A stretch of 64,000 nucleotides of DNA from Rhodanobacter sp. C03 (GTDB taxonomy: Bacteria > Pseudomonadota > Gammaproteobacteria > Xanthomonadales > Rhodanobacteraceae). A program made the position numbers and the translations under genes. This document shows, one piece after another, positions 1 to 10,567 of the stretch; position 1 is the stretch's first letter; every line of letters starts with the position of its first letter. The notes under the pieces are model-generated. The model worked only from the letters and a program-made list of their open reading frames with translations, searched no databases and was not told where the DNA came from. The DNA is taken from the NCBI RefSeq assembly GCF_002001175.1, contig NZ_MUNT01000011.1, positions 276,633 through 340,632 on the forward strand, given 5' to 3'.

Positions 1-416
1 TGGCCGTTCTCGACCAGGATCGCCTGCACGGTGCCGGCCACGTCGGCCTCGATCTGGTTGAACATCTTCATCGCCTCGATGATGCCCAGCGTCTCGCCGG
101 CCTTGACCTGCTGGCCGACCTTGGCGAAAGCCGGGGTACCCGGCGTGGCCGACGCGTAGAACGTGCCGACCATCGGCGCCTTCACCACGTGGCCGGCCGG
201 CAGCGCGTCGGCGGCCGGGGCCTCGACGACGGCAGCAGCAACCGGGGCGACGGCGACTGGCGCGGCCGCCACAGCGACTGGCGCGGCGGCGATCGGTGCG
301 GTGCTCTTGGGCACGCGTGACAGGCGGACGACTTCCTCGCCCTCCTTGATCTCCAGTTCGGCGAGGTTGGATTCCTCGAGCAGGTCGATCAGTTTCTTGA
401 TTTTGCGCAAATCCAT
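1..416 (-). CDS. accB: Biotin carboxyl carrier protein of acetyl-CoA carboxylase (3' end cut by window edge)
   Basis: Carries the biotin that AccC carboxylates and from which AccA/AccD transfer CO2 to acetyl-CoA, the first committed step of fatty acid synthesis in the cytosol. The start at 416 gives [13 protein letters not shown], the usual N-terminal helix of the family. A Pro/Ala-rich linker follows around residues 45-85, then the biotinyl domain with the EAMKM signature; the biotinylated lysine is residue 117 (bases 66-68). About 138 codons are present and only the last 15 or so residues should be missing. It is downstream of aroQ on the same strand with a 74-base gap, an arrangement common in Xanthomonadales, where accC normally follows (outside the window). 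Confidence 0.97.
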   Translation of the reverse strand, partial: MDLRKIKKLIDLLEESNLAELEIKEGEEVVRLSRVPKSTAPIAAAPVAVAAAPVAVAPVAAAVVEAPAADALPAGHVVKAPMVGTFYASATPGTPAFAKVGQQVKAGETLGIIEAMKMFNQIEADVAGTVQAILVENG

Positions 417-490
417 CGGATCAGCCTTTTTCAGTCATGCCACCAGGAACGTGGCTGGAAGGGAATGGGGTTGGCCGTATGGCCAGGTTC

Positions 491-949
491 TTATGCGCCG
501 CTGGGCGCGGGTGCCTGCAGCCGATGGATCGCCGCGTCCAACGCCAGCCGGTAGCTGTCCCCGCCGAAGCCGCAGATCACGCCGATCGCGAGATCCGACA
601 GGTATGAGTGATGGCGGAACGCTTCGCGTGCGAACACGTTGGACAGGTGCACTTCGATGAACGGAATCGCCACCGAGGCCAACGCATCGCGCAGGGCAAT
701 GCTGGTGTGGGTGAAGGCACCGGCGTTGATCAGGATCAAGGCGGTCTGGTCGTCGCGGCCTTGGTGGATGCGACTGATCAGCTCATGCTCGGCGTTGGAC
801 TGGCACCAAGCCAGCTCATGCCCGGCGGCCTGGGCACGCTCGGCCAGCTGCTGATTGATGTCGGTCAGCGTCTCGCGGCCGTATATTTGCGGTTCGCGCA
901 CACCCAGCAGGTTGAGGTTGGGTCCGTGCAGGACCAGGATCTTCGCCAC
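491..949 (-). CDS. aroQ: Type II 3-dehydroquinate dehydratase
   Basis: Dehydrates 3-dehydroquinate to 3-dehydroshikimate in the shikimate pathway (cytosolic dodecamer in this family). The protein of 152 residues has the full type II signature: HGPNLNLLG near the N-terminus, the catalytic tyrosine at residue 23 in IYGRETL, the NAGAFTHTS loop and the EVHLSN segment. The open frame extends much further upstream, but the family start corresponds to a GTG at 949 ([11 protein letters not shown]), so I chose GTG. It lies between the TlpA-like gene and accB, all on the minus strand, and probably shares transcripts with accB. Confidence 0.96.
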   Translation of the reverse strand: MAKILVLHGPNLNLLGVREPQIYGRETLTDINQQLAERAQAAGHELAWCQSNAEHELISRIHQGRDDQTALILINAGAFTHTSIALRDALASVAIPFIEVHLSNVFAREAFRHHSYLSDLAIGVICGFGGDSYRLALDAAIHRLQAPAPSGA

Positions 950-1091
950 AGTATCGTCCAGCTTGCGTCCGGAGGCTCCGGAACCCGACGCAGTGTGCGC
1001 GCAGTCGCGAATGTTGTCCAGTTCACCGCAGATCGACGATGTTTGACGGAGAAGGGCGGGATTCCGTGCGTAAGCGTATGTCAACTGTGGT

Positions 1092-1634
1092 TCAGGGCTG
1101 GCCCGGCGTCGACGCCAGCCACTGTTCCAGTTGCGGAGTGGACATGGCGCCAGCATGTGTTGCCAAGATGCGCCCATCAGCGCCTATCAGTACGCTATAT
1201 GGCAGCGTTTCAGGCATATCGCCCAACTGCAGCGAGGTGCTCGGTGAGGCGAGCTGGCCCAGCAAGATCGGGTAACTCACCGGATGTATGGCCAAAAATG
1301 AGCGCACACGATCGGGCTCGTCCATGGCAATTCCGACGACGATCGCCCCCTTTTCGCCGAACTTTTCTTGCGCTCGATTCAGAGCCGGCATCTCTTCCAG
1401 GCACGGGCCGCACCAGCTGGCCCAGAAATTCAGCAGCAGCCGGCGGCCATGATAGTCAGTCAGTGGATGCGTTTTGCCGTCGAGGCCGGGCAGGCTGAGG
1501 GTGGGCAGTGGCTGGCCAAGGAGCGCCTGCTTCGCTGCGGGGGCAGCTTGCTGGTTTCGATGTTGCGTGTAGCCACCGATGGTGGCTACCAGCACTGCCA
1601 GTCCAAGGATCAGCCAGTTGCTTCGATCCATCAT
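1092..1634 (-). CDS. TlpA/ResA-like membrane-anchored thioredoxin
   Basis: A 180-residue periplasmic thiol-disulfide oxidoreductase. Residues 5-22 form a single N-terminal membrane anchor or uncleaved signal, followed by a TlpA-type thioredoxin fold with the active site WCGPC (Cys75 and Cys78) after NFWAS. The start overlaps the dsbD stop codon (TGATG), which indicates translational coupling. Proteins of this type take electrons from DsbD/CcdA to reduce periplasmic substrates such as apocytochrome c; the direct coupling to dsbD makes DsbD the likely electron donor. The specific substrate cannot be told from sequence. Confidence 0.9.
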   Translation of the reverse strand: MMDRSNWLILGLAVLVATIGGYTQHRNQQAAPAAKQALLGQPLPTLSLPGLDGKTHPLTDYHGRRLLLNFWASWCGPCLEEMPALNRAQEKFGEKGAIVVGIAMDEPDRVRSFLAIHPVSYPILLGQLASPSTSLQLGDMPETLPYSVLIGADGRILATHAGAMSTPQLEQWLASTPGQP

Positions 1635-3835
1635 CAGCGCGCCGCTTCCGTCAGTGCCTGCTCGACCATCGAGGAAGTCAGCACCGTCGACAACTGCCTG
1701 CCGGGGCCGCCATGTTTGGGAAACACCACGTAGAGCGGTACGCCGGGTGAGTGGTATTGCTGCAGGAAGGCGCTGATGGTCGGGTTGACGTCGGTCCAGT
1801 CGCCTTTCATGTAAACCGCGCCGGTGCGCTGGAGCAGGTCGTGAAAAGCCTGGGTGTCGAGCACGGTGTGCTCGTTCGCCTTGCAGGTGACGCACCAGTC
1901 GGCGGTCATGTCGACGAACACCGGCGTACCGGCGGCGCGCAGTGCGGCCAGTTTTTCCGGGCTGTACGCGACAACGCCGTCCTCGCTCGCGGCAACCCTG
2001 GACGGCGCTGGCACGTGAGCGAGTAGATACATCGGAACCAAGGTGGCCAGCGCGAGTAGCGCAACCAGTGCTTGGCTGATCGCACCGCGCGAACGGCTGC
2101 GTTCGAACCACCACAGCGTCATCGCCATCAGCACCATCGCCACCAGCACCAGGCCCACCGCATCGGCGCCGCGCTGGTTGGCTAGGACCCAGACCAGCCA
2201 CACCGCGGTGAGATACATCGGGAACGCCAGCACCTGCTTCAACGTTTCCATCCAGCGTCCGGGCCGCGGCAGCAGACGCGCCAGCGCCGGCACGAAACCG
2301 ATCAACAGGAACGGCAATGCCAAACCAAGGCCCAATGCCAGGAACACCAGCAGCGCCGACAACATCGGCGCGGCAAACGCGTACGCCAGTGCGCTGCCCA
2401 TGAACGGTGCAGTGCACGGACTGGCCACCACCACCGCCAGCACGCCGGTGAAGAAGTCGCCGGCCGGGCCCGAGCGGTTGGCCAGGCTGGCGCCGGTATT
2501 GCCCAGTGCGGCGCCGAACTGCACCACGCCGGACATCGACAGTCCGACCGCCAGCATCACCAGCGCCAGTGCGCCGACCACGAGTGGTTGTTGCAGTTGC
2601 GTACCCCAACCCAGCGCATGGCCGGCCGAACGCAAGGCGAGAATGCCCAGGCCCAGCGCGGCAAAGCTGACCAGTACACCGGCGGTATAGAACAAGGCAT
2701 GTCGACGCGCGGTGGCGCGGTTCTCGCCGCTCTCGAGCACGCTGACTGCCTTGATCGACAGCACCGGCAGTACGCACGGCATCAGGTTCAGCACCAGGCC
2801 ACCGCCAAGCGCGAGCAGCAGTGCGGCGATCAGGCTTACCTGCAGCGGGCCTTCGCCGGCATTGGCCGGCGGTAATTCCGGCGCCGTCTCGATGGTCTGG
2901 CCGGCAGCAGCGACAGCGCTGCCGAGATCGATGCTTACCGCGCGGGTCATCAGCGGATAGCACAGGCCGCCATCCTGGCAACCCTGGAAGCTGGCCTGAA
3001 GCGTCAGTTGTTTGCGCCCGGTGAGATCGCCATTGACCGTCACTGGCAATTCGACCTGATCGAAGTACACGGTGACATCGCCGTAATGTGCGTCGTGATG
3101 GGCGGTGCCGGCCGGCCACGCCGGTGTCAGGCTGAGCCCCGCGGCATCCTTGAGCTTCAATGCGGTCTGGTCGCGATACAGGTAATAGCCCTTCGGCATC
3201 GTCCAGCGCAGCAGTAGTTGATGCGGGTTCTGCGCTAGCGCTTCGAAGCGGAATGCCTGTTCGGCCGGCAGCGGCGCACTGTCCATGCCGGTGGTCGCGC
3301 TGTTGGTACGGCTTCCCAGCTGCCCGAGCGCGGCGCCGAGCGGATTGTTGCCGGCAGGTGCGCTGGTGCTGCCGAGACTCGTCGGCAGCGGTAGATCCAG
3401 TTGTTCGGTATGCGGCGGATAGCAGATCTTCGGATCGACTTCGTGGCAACCCTGATATTGCACGCTCAGCTTCAATCGCGTGGTGCCGGCGGCAACGGTG
3501 TACGGCAAGCTGGCGTCGATGCCGTGGTGGTACGTCTCGACATCGCCCAGGTATTCGTCGTGGTGCTTCTCGCCGTCGGGCAGTTGCGCCTCACCCAGGG
3601 TCACACCGTCCCCGCCCTTGAACTTCATGCGGCCGCGGTAGAGGTAATAGTCCGGCGCGATCGTCCAGTGCAGCTTCAATACCCCGGACGAAGAAGCGTC
3701 GGCGCTGAGCTTGTAGGCCTCGGTGACGGGCAGCAGATCGGCGGTGTCTTGCGCAAGAACGGCCTGCGCACCCGCTAACAGGGCGAGCAGGAGCAACAAC
3801 AGCGTGGCCCGGCGGCCGTGGAAAATCGAGCGCAT
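1634..3835 (-). CDS. dsbD: Thiol:disulfide interchange protein DsbD with duplicated N-terminal domain
   Basis: Transfers electrons from cytosolic thioredoxin across the inner membrane to periplasmic thiol proteins. The start at 3835 (MRSIFHGRR) gives a clear signal peptide ending near VLAQ; a longer frame begins at 3868. Two tandem copies of the periplasmic alpha (nDsbD) domain follow, one with the cysteine pair in GCHEVDPKIC and one in GCQDGGLC. E. coli DsbD has a single copy with the shorter spacing. Then comes the eight-helix membrane domain (MPCVLPVLSIK; SPCTAPFMGSAL) and a C-terminal thioredoxin domain with CVTC (Cys648/Cys651). Total 733 residues, longer than E. coli DsbD (about 565) because of the extra domain. 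Translationally coupled to the TlpA-like gene downstream. Confidence 0.96.
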   Translation of the reverse strand: MRSIFHGRRATLLLLLLALLAGAQAVLAQDTADLLPVTEAYKLSADASSSGVLKLHWTIAPDYYLYRGRMKFKGGDGVTLGEAQLPDGEKHHDEYLGDVETYHHGIDASLPYTVAAGTTRLKLSVQYQGCHEVDPKICYPPHTEQLDLPLPTSLGSTSAPAGNNPLGAALGQLGSRTNSATTGMDSAPLPAEQAFRFEALAQNPHQLLLRWTMPKGYYLYRDQTALKLKDAAGLSLTPAWPAGTAHHDAHYGDVTVYFDQVELPVTVNGDLTGRKQLTLQASFQGCQDGGLCYPLMTRAVSIDLGSAVAAAGQTIETAPELPPANAGEGPLQVSLIAALLLALGGGLVLNLMPCVLPVLSIKAVSVLESGENRATARRHALFYTAGVLVSFAALGLGILALRSAGHALGWGTQLQQPLVVGALALVMLAVGLSMSGVVQFGAALGNTGASLANRSGPAGDFFTGVLAVVVASPCTAPFMGSALAYAFAAPMLSALLVFLALGLGLALPFLLIGFVPALARLLPRPGRWMETLKQVLAFPMYLTAVWLVWVLANQRGADAVGLVLVAMVLMAMTLWWFERSRSRGAISQALVALLALATLVPMYLLAHVPAPSRVAASEDGVVAYSPEKLAALRAAGTPVFVDMTADWCVTCKANEHTVLDTQAFHDLLQRTGAVYMKGDWTDVNPTISAFLQQYHSPGVPLYVVFPKHGGPGRQLSTVLTSSMVEQALTEAAR

Positions 3836-3931
3836 TGCAACTCCGCGTTCTGGATCGTGTTTCAACATGAAAGCGGATTATGGCCCAGCTTTGGATCAGC
3901 GCCCGGGCGTGCGGCATTAGAGCCTGTCTAC

Positions 3932-3954
3932 GATCAGGCCTGCGTGGCCTGATC
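3932..3954. terminator. Inverted repeat at the 3' end of the DMT transporter gene
   Basis: GATCAGGCC, a 5-base loop, then GGCCTGATC: nine perfectly paired bases spanning the transporter stop codon. No T-tract follows, so it may be a weak terminator or 3'-end stabiliser before dsbD rather than a strong intrinsic terminator. Confidence 0.45.
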
Positions 3955-4845
3955 GAGCGGGGTGGCGCTGTCCGTCCCGAAACGCAGCATGCCCGTGGTC
4001 AGTGCCACGCCGAGCAGGATCACCACGCAGCCGCCGGCCATGGCGACGGTGATGCTCTCGCCGAGGAACAGCGCGCCCCATAGCACGCCGAATACCGGAA
4101 TCAGGTACAGCACCGCCATCGAGCGGGTCGAGCCGATGCGCGCCATCAGCCGGTAGAACAGTACGTACGCGAGCGAGGTGCAGGCCGCGGCGAGGCCGAA
4201 CATGGCGAACCACGCTTGCGCCGTCGGCGCTTTTGCCGGCCACAGCCAGACGGTGAAGGGCAGCAGCAGGAGCGCGGCGGCGAACTGGCTGCCGATCGCC
4301 ACGGTCATCGGTGTCACCACCTGCAATCGGCGATGACTGTAATGGGCGCCGAAGGTGTAGCAGAGATTGGCGCCGACACAGGCGGCCATCGCCCAGCCGA
4401 CCGCGCTGCCGCCATGCCCGAAACCCAGGCTGCCTCCGATCAGCCACACCACCCCGGCCAAACCGATCAGCAAGCCGCTGGCCCGTGGAAGGTCGAGCCT
4501 TTCGCCCAGCCACAGCCAGCCGGAGGCTGCCACCAGCAACGGCGCTATCGCGTCGAAGATCGCCGAGAGGTCAGCCGGCAGGCTTTGCGCGGCGTAGGAG
4601 AACAGGATGAACGGTAGCGCCGAGTTGGCGATGCCGACGATGAGCACCGAGCGCCAATGCGTGCGCAGCTCGGCCAGGCGCTCACGCGAGTTCAGCAACG
4701 GGATGGAGCATATGGCCGCGCCAATCGCGCGCATGCCGGCCAGCGCCATGCCGCCGAACTGGTTGGCGCCCATGCGCATGAACAAGAACGAGGCGCCCCA
4801 CAAGGCGCCAAGCAGCAACAGGGCGGCGGCGTCAGACTTTTTCAT
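3934..4845 (-). CDS. DMT superfamily (EamA-type) transporter
   Basis: An inner-membrane protein of 303 residues with about ten hydrophobic segments arranged as two EamA repeats, typical of drug/metabolite exporters (RhaT/YdcZ/RarD relatives). The start at 4845 (MKKSDAAALLLLGALWG) matches the usual EamA N-terminus; the open frame runs further upstream but overlaps cutA. Substrate unknown. It lies between cutA and dsbD on the same strand. The stop codon sits inside a perfect inverted repeat (3932-3954) that may act as a hairpin. Confidence 0.9.
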   Translation of the reverse strand: MKKSDAAALLLLGALWGASFLFMRMGANQFGGMALAGMRAIGAAICSIPLLNSRERLAELRTHWRSVLIVGIANSALPFILFSYAAQSLPADLSAIFDAIAPLLVAASGWLWLGERLDLPRASGLLIGLAGVVWLIGGSLGFGHGGSAVGWAMAACVGANLCYTFGAHYSHRRLQVVTPMTVAIGSQFAAALLLLPFTVWLWPAKAPTAQAWFAMFGLAAACTSLAYVLFYRLMARIGSTRSMAVLYLIPVFGVLWGALFLGESITVAMAGGCVVILLGVALTTGMLRFGTDSATPLDQATQA

Positions 4846-4967
4846 GGGACCAGCTTGAAGGTGGCGGAGGACACAGGCTAATTCCGTGCACTGACAGAAT
4901 CTGTCAGCAGTCTTGCCCGGACGCATGCCGCATGGATGGGTGTCAGGCGTGCGGGGCGAAGGTCGCG

Positions 4968-5306
4968 TCAGCCGCTGACGGATTGCCGTACCCAGTCCAG
5001 ATAGGCGGGGTGACCGAACTCCACCGGTACGGCAATCAGCTCCGGCAGTTCGTAGGGGTGCATTGCCAGCAGGCGTGTTTTCAGCGCATCGAAGCGGCCG
5101 GCCGTGGTCTTGATCAGCAGCAGTTCTTCGCGGTCGGTGGTTACCGCACCTTGCCAGCGATAGGTGGAACTGATGCCGGACAGCCGGTTGACGCAAGCGG
5201 CCAGCTGTTCGTTGACCAGCGCCTCGGCGATCGTCTGCGCGCAGGCGCTGTCGGGGCAGCTGCAGTAACAAAGCAGGACGGTGTCGGGACTTGTTTGTGG
5301 GACCAT
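4968..5306 (-). CDS. cutA: Divalent-cation tolerance protein CutA
   Basis: Small trimeric cytosolic protein (112 residues) linked in E. coli to copper and other divalent-metal tolerance; biochemical role still unclear. The family signature is present: LLCYCSCPDSACAQTIAEAL, then LAACVNRL, the YRWQG strand and EELLLIKTT, ending with HPYELPELIAVPV. The start at 5306 (MVPQTSPDTV) fits family length; a frame open to 5405 would add an unconserved extension. It is the first gene of the minus-strand run and diverges from groES. Confidence 0.95.
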   Translation of the reverse strand: MVPQTSPDTVLLCYCSCPDSACAQTIAEALVNEQLAACVNRLSGISSTYRWQGAVTTDREELLLIKTTAGRFDALKTRLLAMHPYELPELIAVPVEFGHPAYLDWVRQSVSG

Positions 5307-5434
5307 CGGCCAAGCGTAGAGGGAAACGGGCCAGCCATGCGCGGAGCAGGCGCCGGTATGGGTGATTTCACCGATCGCCCTTGAAACCCGTCCCCGTCCA
5401 CCCAATTAGCTGTCCATCCCCAGTTCAAATGTTC

Positions 5435-5462
5435 TTGCAGCGGCGTCTCATACCCGTAAAAT
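5435..5462 (+). promoter_or_regulatory. Probable promoter of groESL
   Basis: TTGCAG (5435-5440) and TAAAAT (5457-5462) with a 16-base spacer resemble a housekeeping-sigma promoter. The -10 abuts the CIRCE element, so repressor bound there would overlap the transcription start, as in other HrcA-controlled promoters. A sigma-32-like reading (CTTGCAG with a CCCG-containing -10) is also possible. Confidence 0.5.
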
Positions 5463-5488
5463 TGGCACTCATTTACTCCGAGTGCTAA
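5462..5488 (+). promoter_or_regulatory. CIRCE operator (HrcA binding site)
   Basis: TTGGCACTC, nine bases, GAGTGCTAA: one mismatch from the consensus TTAGCACTC-N9-GAGTGCTAA. It lies 62 bases before the groES start, in the position expected for HrcA repression of groESL. Confidence 0.93.
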
Positions 5489-5550
5489 CAAGACTGCCGA
5501 TCCGGGTCTTCAAAGCCTTGTCCCACCTCAATAGTCAGCTGGAGTTGTCC

Positions 5551-5844
5551 ATGAGCACACTGCGTCCGTTGCACGACCGCGTCATCGTCAAGCGTCTCGA
5601 AGAAGAGCGCGTCTCCGCCGGCGGCATCGTCATCCCCGATAGCGCCACCGAAAAGCCCACCCGCGGCAAGGTCGTCGCCGCCGGCACTGGCCTGATCATG
5701 GCTGACGGCAAGGTGCGCCCGATGTCGCTGAAGGCTGGCGACACCGTGCTGTTCGGCAAGTACGCCGGTCAGGAAATCAAGATCGACGGTGAAGATCTGG
5801 TGTTCCTGAAGGAAGACGACATCGTGGCTGTGATCGAAGGCTGA
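5551..5844 (+). CDS. groES: Co-chaperonin GroES
   Basis: The 10-kDa lid of the GroEL folding chamber (97 residues). The sequence from [13 protein letters not shown] through the mobile loop ([15 protein letters not shown]) to the C-terminal DIVAVIEG is canonical. The start at 5551 agrees with family length; the frame remains open to 5482 but that extension overlaps the CIRCE element. First gene of the groES-groEL operon. Confidence 0.99.
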   Translation: MSTLRPLHDRVIVKRLEEERVSAGGIVIPDSATEKPTRGKVVAAGTGLIMADGKVRPMSLKAGDTVLFGKYAGQEIKIDGEDLVFLKEDDIVAVIEG

Positions 5845-5853
5845 TTACCTTCG

Positions 5854-5937
5854 GGATCAGGATTCGCGATTCGTTAGAGCGCGTACATCCGCGCACGCCG
5901 ACCTCCCTGGTTCCTGATCCTTCGCGCTACCGCTCTA
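5854..5937 (+). repeat. Interleaved inverted repeats between groES and groEL
   Basis: GGATCAGGA (5854-5862) pairs with TCCTGATCC (5912-5920), while TAGAGCG (5875-5881) pairs with CGCTCTA (5931-5937). The two stems are interleaved rather than nested, so in RNA they could form a pseudoknot or two alternative hairpins between the cistrons. No function is established. Confidence 0.5.
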
Positions 5938-5970
5938 GAAGCAAACCCCATTCCTATTCAAAATTTTTGA

Positions 5971-7635
<1,665 letters not shown>

Positions 7636-7657
7636 GTCCCGCTCTCCAAGTTGCAAC

Positions 7658-7690
7658 AAAGAAAACCCCGCCTCGGCGGGGTTTTCTTTT
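7658..7690 (+). terminator. Intrinsic terminator of groESL
   Basis: AAAGAAAACCCCGCC, loop TCG, GCGGGGTTTTCTTTT: a 15-bp stem with A and T tracts, able to work in both directions. It ends groESL and also lies just beyond the convergent gene at 7712. Confidence 0.93.
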
Positions 7691-7711
7691 GGGTGCGATG
7701 TCGCAGATTTC

Positions 7712-8269
7712 TTAGTGACCGTGCGCGTCAGCGTTGGCGTTGACATTGGCATCGGCGCCGACGGACTGCCCGGCGGTGGCTTGGCCGGCAGTGTTGCCGA
7801 CCGAGTGCACCGCATTGCCGGTGGTGTGCAGCGTCGAGTGAACGGCATTGCCGGTCTGGTTGCCGACATTCTGTCCAGCCTGACCAACCCGGTTGGCTGC
7901 TGCGCCGGCATCCACGCTGGCACCGGTATCGACACTGGCGTTCGCGGCCGTGTTGCTGCTGCCGGTGCCGGCACTCATCGCAGTGCTGCCATTCACGCTG
8001 ACGTTGGCACTGCCGGTATCACTGACGGCCGAGTGGGCCTGATCGGCGGTCTTGTGCGTCACCTGCTTCGCCTTGCGGCTGGTGTGTCGCAAGGTGTCAC
8101 CGGTTTGCGTACCGACCTGATCGGTCGTGTGCATGGCGTTGGGCACGACGGCGCCGGTATTCAAACCGCCACCGACCTTGGCCGCACCACCCAGGTTGAC
8201 TTGGGCGAAGGCGGGGACTGTGAGTACGCTGGCACCGATGATGAGAGTGGCAAGCATGGTCTTGCGCAT
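7712..8269 (-). CDS. Secreted low-complexity protein of unknown function
   Basis: A 185-residue protein with a clear signal peptide (MRKTMLATLIIGASVLTVPAFAQ). The mature part is rich in Ala, Gly, Asn, Thr, Val and His, with loosely repeated units such as GNAVHS (twice), TGNAVHSTLHTTG and GADANVNANADAHGH, and no cysteine. No enzymatic motif is visible. The start at 8269 has a good ribosome-binding site (CAGGAG) upstream. The composition suggests an extended, possibly disordered periplasmic or surface protein. It converges on the groESL terminator and is separate from its neighbours. Confidence 0.75.
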   Translation of the reverse strand: MRKTMLATLIIGASVLTVPAFAQVNLGGAAKVGGGLNTGAVVPNAMHTTDQVGTQTGDTLRHTSRKAKQVTHKTADQAHSAVSDTGSANVSVNGSTAMSAGTGSSNTAANASVDTGASVDAGAAANRVGQAGQNVGNQTGNAVHSTLHTTGNAVHSVGNTAGQATAGQSVGADANVNANADAHGH

Positions 8270-8473
8270 GTTTAGTGACTCCTGCTGAGAGAACGCCGGA
8301 AACCGCGAGGTGGAAACGGGCTTGCGGGCTGCATCGACGCTAGGGGTCGTTCCCCTGCTGGGGTATGAACACGCGCGGTTTCACTTCATTTGGCAGACAG
8401 CTCGCTGAATCGCAGTCTCTCTCGTTGACGGACTCTTCACGACGCGCTCGATTTCCGGACATCCATCTTGTGC

Positions 8474-10372
8474 CTACTGAGGCAGCGCGATGGTCGTCGG
8501 CGGCTGTGTCGGCGCAGTGTCGCTGTGCGCGATGCCGCCGTTGGGTGGCAGCGGGGCCCTTGGCAGCAGCTTGTCGAGTTTGCCGTTCATGCGCAGCTGA
8601 TCGACGCTGGCCATCGCATCGTCGAGCTTCTGTACATCGCTGCCTTCGGTTGGTGGTGGGGCGCCGGGGGCTTCGGTCAGTGCAGCGAGTTGCGGGCCGA
8701 CCACACCGGTCAGGGCGTAATAGGCATCATCGTGGATGCCAGCCTGGGCCAGCAGCTTGCCGGCCAGCAGCCAGGCGGCGGTGTCCTCATGGATCGGCTG
8801 GCCCTGCGCGTGCGGATCGACCAGAAGCCAAGTGCCGGCCTGGCTCAGCATGTCCTTGCCGTCGACGAAGCCGGTGATCTGGTAACTGTTGCTCAGCGCC
8901 GGCAGATGATCGCCATAGAACAGCACCAAGCTCGGCCGCTGGCGCTGGGCCAGCCATGCGACCAGCCGGCCCAGTTCGGCGTCGGCGTGCTGCAGGTGGT
9001 AGAGGTAGGTCTGCAGTTCCTGCTTGTCCATGCCGGTGATGCCGTCGGGTACCGGAATGGCATCGCGTTCGGCGCGATTGGTTGGTTCGACGTCGTACGG
9101 GCCGTGCGCCTCGATGCTGATCGCGAAGAGGAATTGCGGCGGCCCGCTGTCTTTCAGCTCGTGCATGATCTGGTCGGTCATCGCGCTGTCGGCCATGTAC
9201 TTGCCGTCCATCGCCGCATGGACCGGGAACGACGACTGCGACACGAAGCGGTTGAAGCCGAGCGACTTGAACGCGCTCGTGCGGTTCCAGAACGCGGGGT
9301 CGTTGCCGTGCAGGGCGGTGGTTTCGTAACCATGCGCGTTCAACACGTGGACCAGACTCGGCACGGCTTTGTGGCTCATCTGCAGATAGGGGAACTGCAG
9401 GTTTTCGAAGTAGCGCAATGACAGCCCGGTGAGCACCTCGAACTCGGTGCGGATGGTGCCGCCGCCGAAGGTCGGCACGTGCAGGTCGCCGCTGATGCCG
9501 TGCTCAGCCAGTCGGCGCAGGTTCGGCGCAAAGTTGCTGTCTTCGTAACCGCGCATGCGGGTGGGATCGAAGAACGACTCACTCTGTATCACCACGATGT
9601 CGGGCAATGCGTCGCTGGCGGTCGGGGTCTGCATCGATTGCTGCAGCGCCGCCGCGGATTGGCCGATCAGCTGCGAGGCGGCGGCACCGTTTGGCTTGCG
9701 TTTGCCCTGGCCATATTGCAGGTGAAACATCATCAGCGAGCTGATCAGGCCGGAATGGGTGCTGGTCGAGGAGGCCGACCACGGCTCCAGCCATAGCACC
9801 TGGCCGTTGTAGAGCTTCCCCCACACGGGCAGTCCGCCCAGCAGGCTGATCAACACCGCCGCCAGCACGCTGCCGGCCAGCAACCGTTTGCCGCGGGTAC
9901 GCCGCGCGAACAGCGGCGGCTCATAGCGCCACATCGCGATGATCAGGGCCACACCGCCCAGCAACCCCAGGTACGGCCACGGGCTGTGCGGCAGGTAGCC
10001 GAACAGCAGATGCGCGCCGCCTTTGCGCAACTGACCCACCATGCGAAAGTCATCCGGCAGCAGCGGCGTGCCGAGGTTGGCCACCTTGAGCACGTTGACG
10101 GCGTACACCAACCCCTGCAGCAGGAAGGCCAGGCCGAACGACAACAGCACGCGGCGACTGATCACCAGCAGCACAGCAGCCAACAGTAACCCGGGCCACG
10201 CGTTGGCCAGCGGGAAGCGTGGTTGATCGAACAACTGCAACGGCGCCACACCGGCGCCACCATCCAGCAGGCCGGTCAGCAGCACGAACGCCAGCGCCAG
10301 CAACAGTAGCAGCGCGATACGCGGGGCCAGCACGCGCCAAGGGCGAGATGGGCTAGTGGAATTCAACAACAT
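8474..10372 (-). CDS. LTA synthase-family (sulfatase-fold) membrane phosphotransferase
   Basis: 632 residues with about five N-terminal membrane segments (residues 15-200) and a periplasmic sulfatase-like domain (from about 260). Catalytic features of the LtaS/OpgB group are visible: VVIQSESFFDP, the threonine nucleophile region GGGTIRTEFEVLTG (Thr306), EAHGPYD and YGDHLPAL (Asp488-His489). Such enzymes transfer phosphoglycerol-type head groups from phospholipids to extracytoplasmic glycans; in Gram-negative bacteria the known acceptors are osmoregulated periplasmic glucans. The C-terminal 60 residues are proline-rich and unconserved. Divergent from glnE. Acceptor unknown. Confidence 0.88.
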   Translation of the reverse strand: MLLNSTSPSRPWRVLAPRIALLLLLALAFVLLTGLLDGGAGVAPLQLFDQPRFPLANAWPGLLLAAVLLVISRRVLLSFGLAFLLQGLVYAVNVLKVANLGTPLLPDDFRMVGQLRKGGAHLLFGYLPHSPWPYLGLLGGVALIIAMWRYEPPLFARRTRGKRLLAGSVLAAVLISLLGGLPVWGKLYNGQVLWLEPWSASSTSTHSGLISSLMMFHLQYGQGKRKPNGAAASQLIGQSAAALQQSMQTPTASDALPDIVVIQSESFFDPTRMRGYEDSNFAPNLRRLAEHGISGDLHVPTFGGGTIRTEFEVLTGLSLRYFENLQFPYLQMSHKAVPSLVHVLNAHGYETTALHGNDPAFWNRTSAFKSLGFNRFVSQSSFPVHAAMDGKYMADSAMTDQIMHELKDSGPPQFLFAISIEAHGPYDVEPTNRAERDAIPVPDGITGMDKQELQTYLYHLQHADAELGRLVAWLAQRQRPSLVLFYGDHLPALSNSYQITGFVDGKDMLSQAGTWLLVDPHAQGQPIHEDTAAWLLAGKLLAQAGIHDDAYYALTGVVGPQLAALTEAPGAPPPTEGSDVQKLDDAMASVDQLRMNGKLDKLLPRAPLPPNGGIAHSDTAPTQPPTTIALPQ

Positions 10373-10567
10373 GGCAGTCCTGCGTTGCTGTCATGGGGTG
10401 GACACGAAAATGTAATCGGGCCCAGATGAACCAAGTGTTGGTGCCGGATCGGCGAATTTCGGGCTCACGGCTGGGTGGTACAACGCGCCGCCGGTCGCGT
10501 CGGTATACCCGCCTGAGGATGATCGTTCAGGCCGGCATCGGTTGCCGCACTGCGGCACAATGGCCGG

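Noticed and set aside
3932..3954. Strong intrinsic terminator after the DMT gene
   Set aside because: Perfect stem but no T-tract and it covers the stop codon; listed with low confidence.
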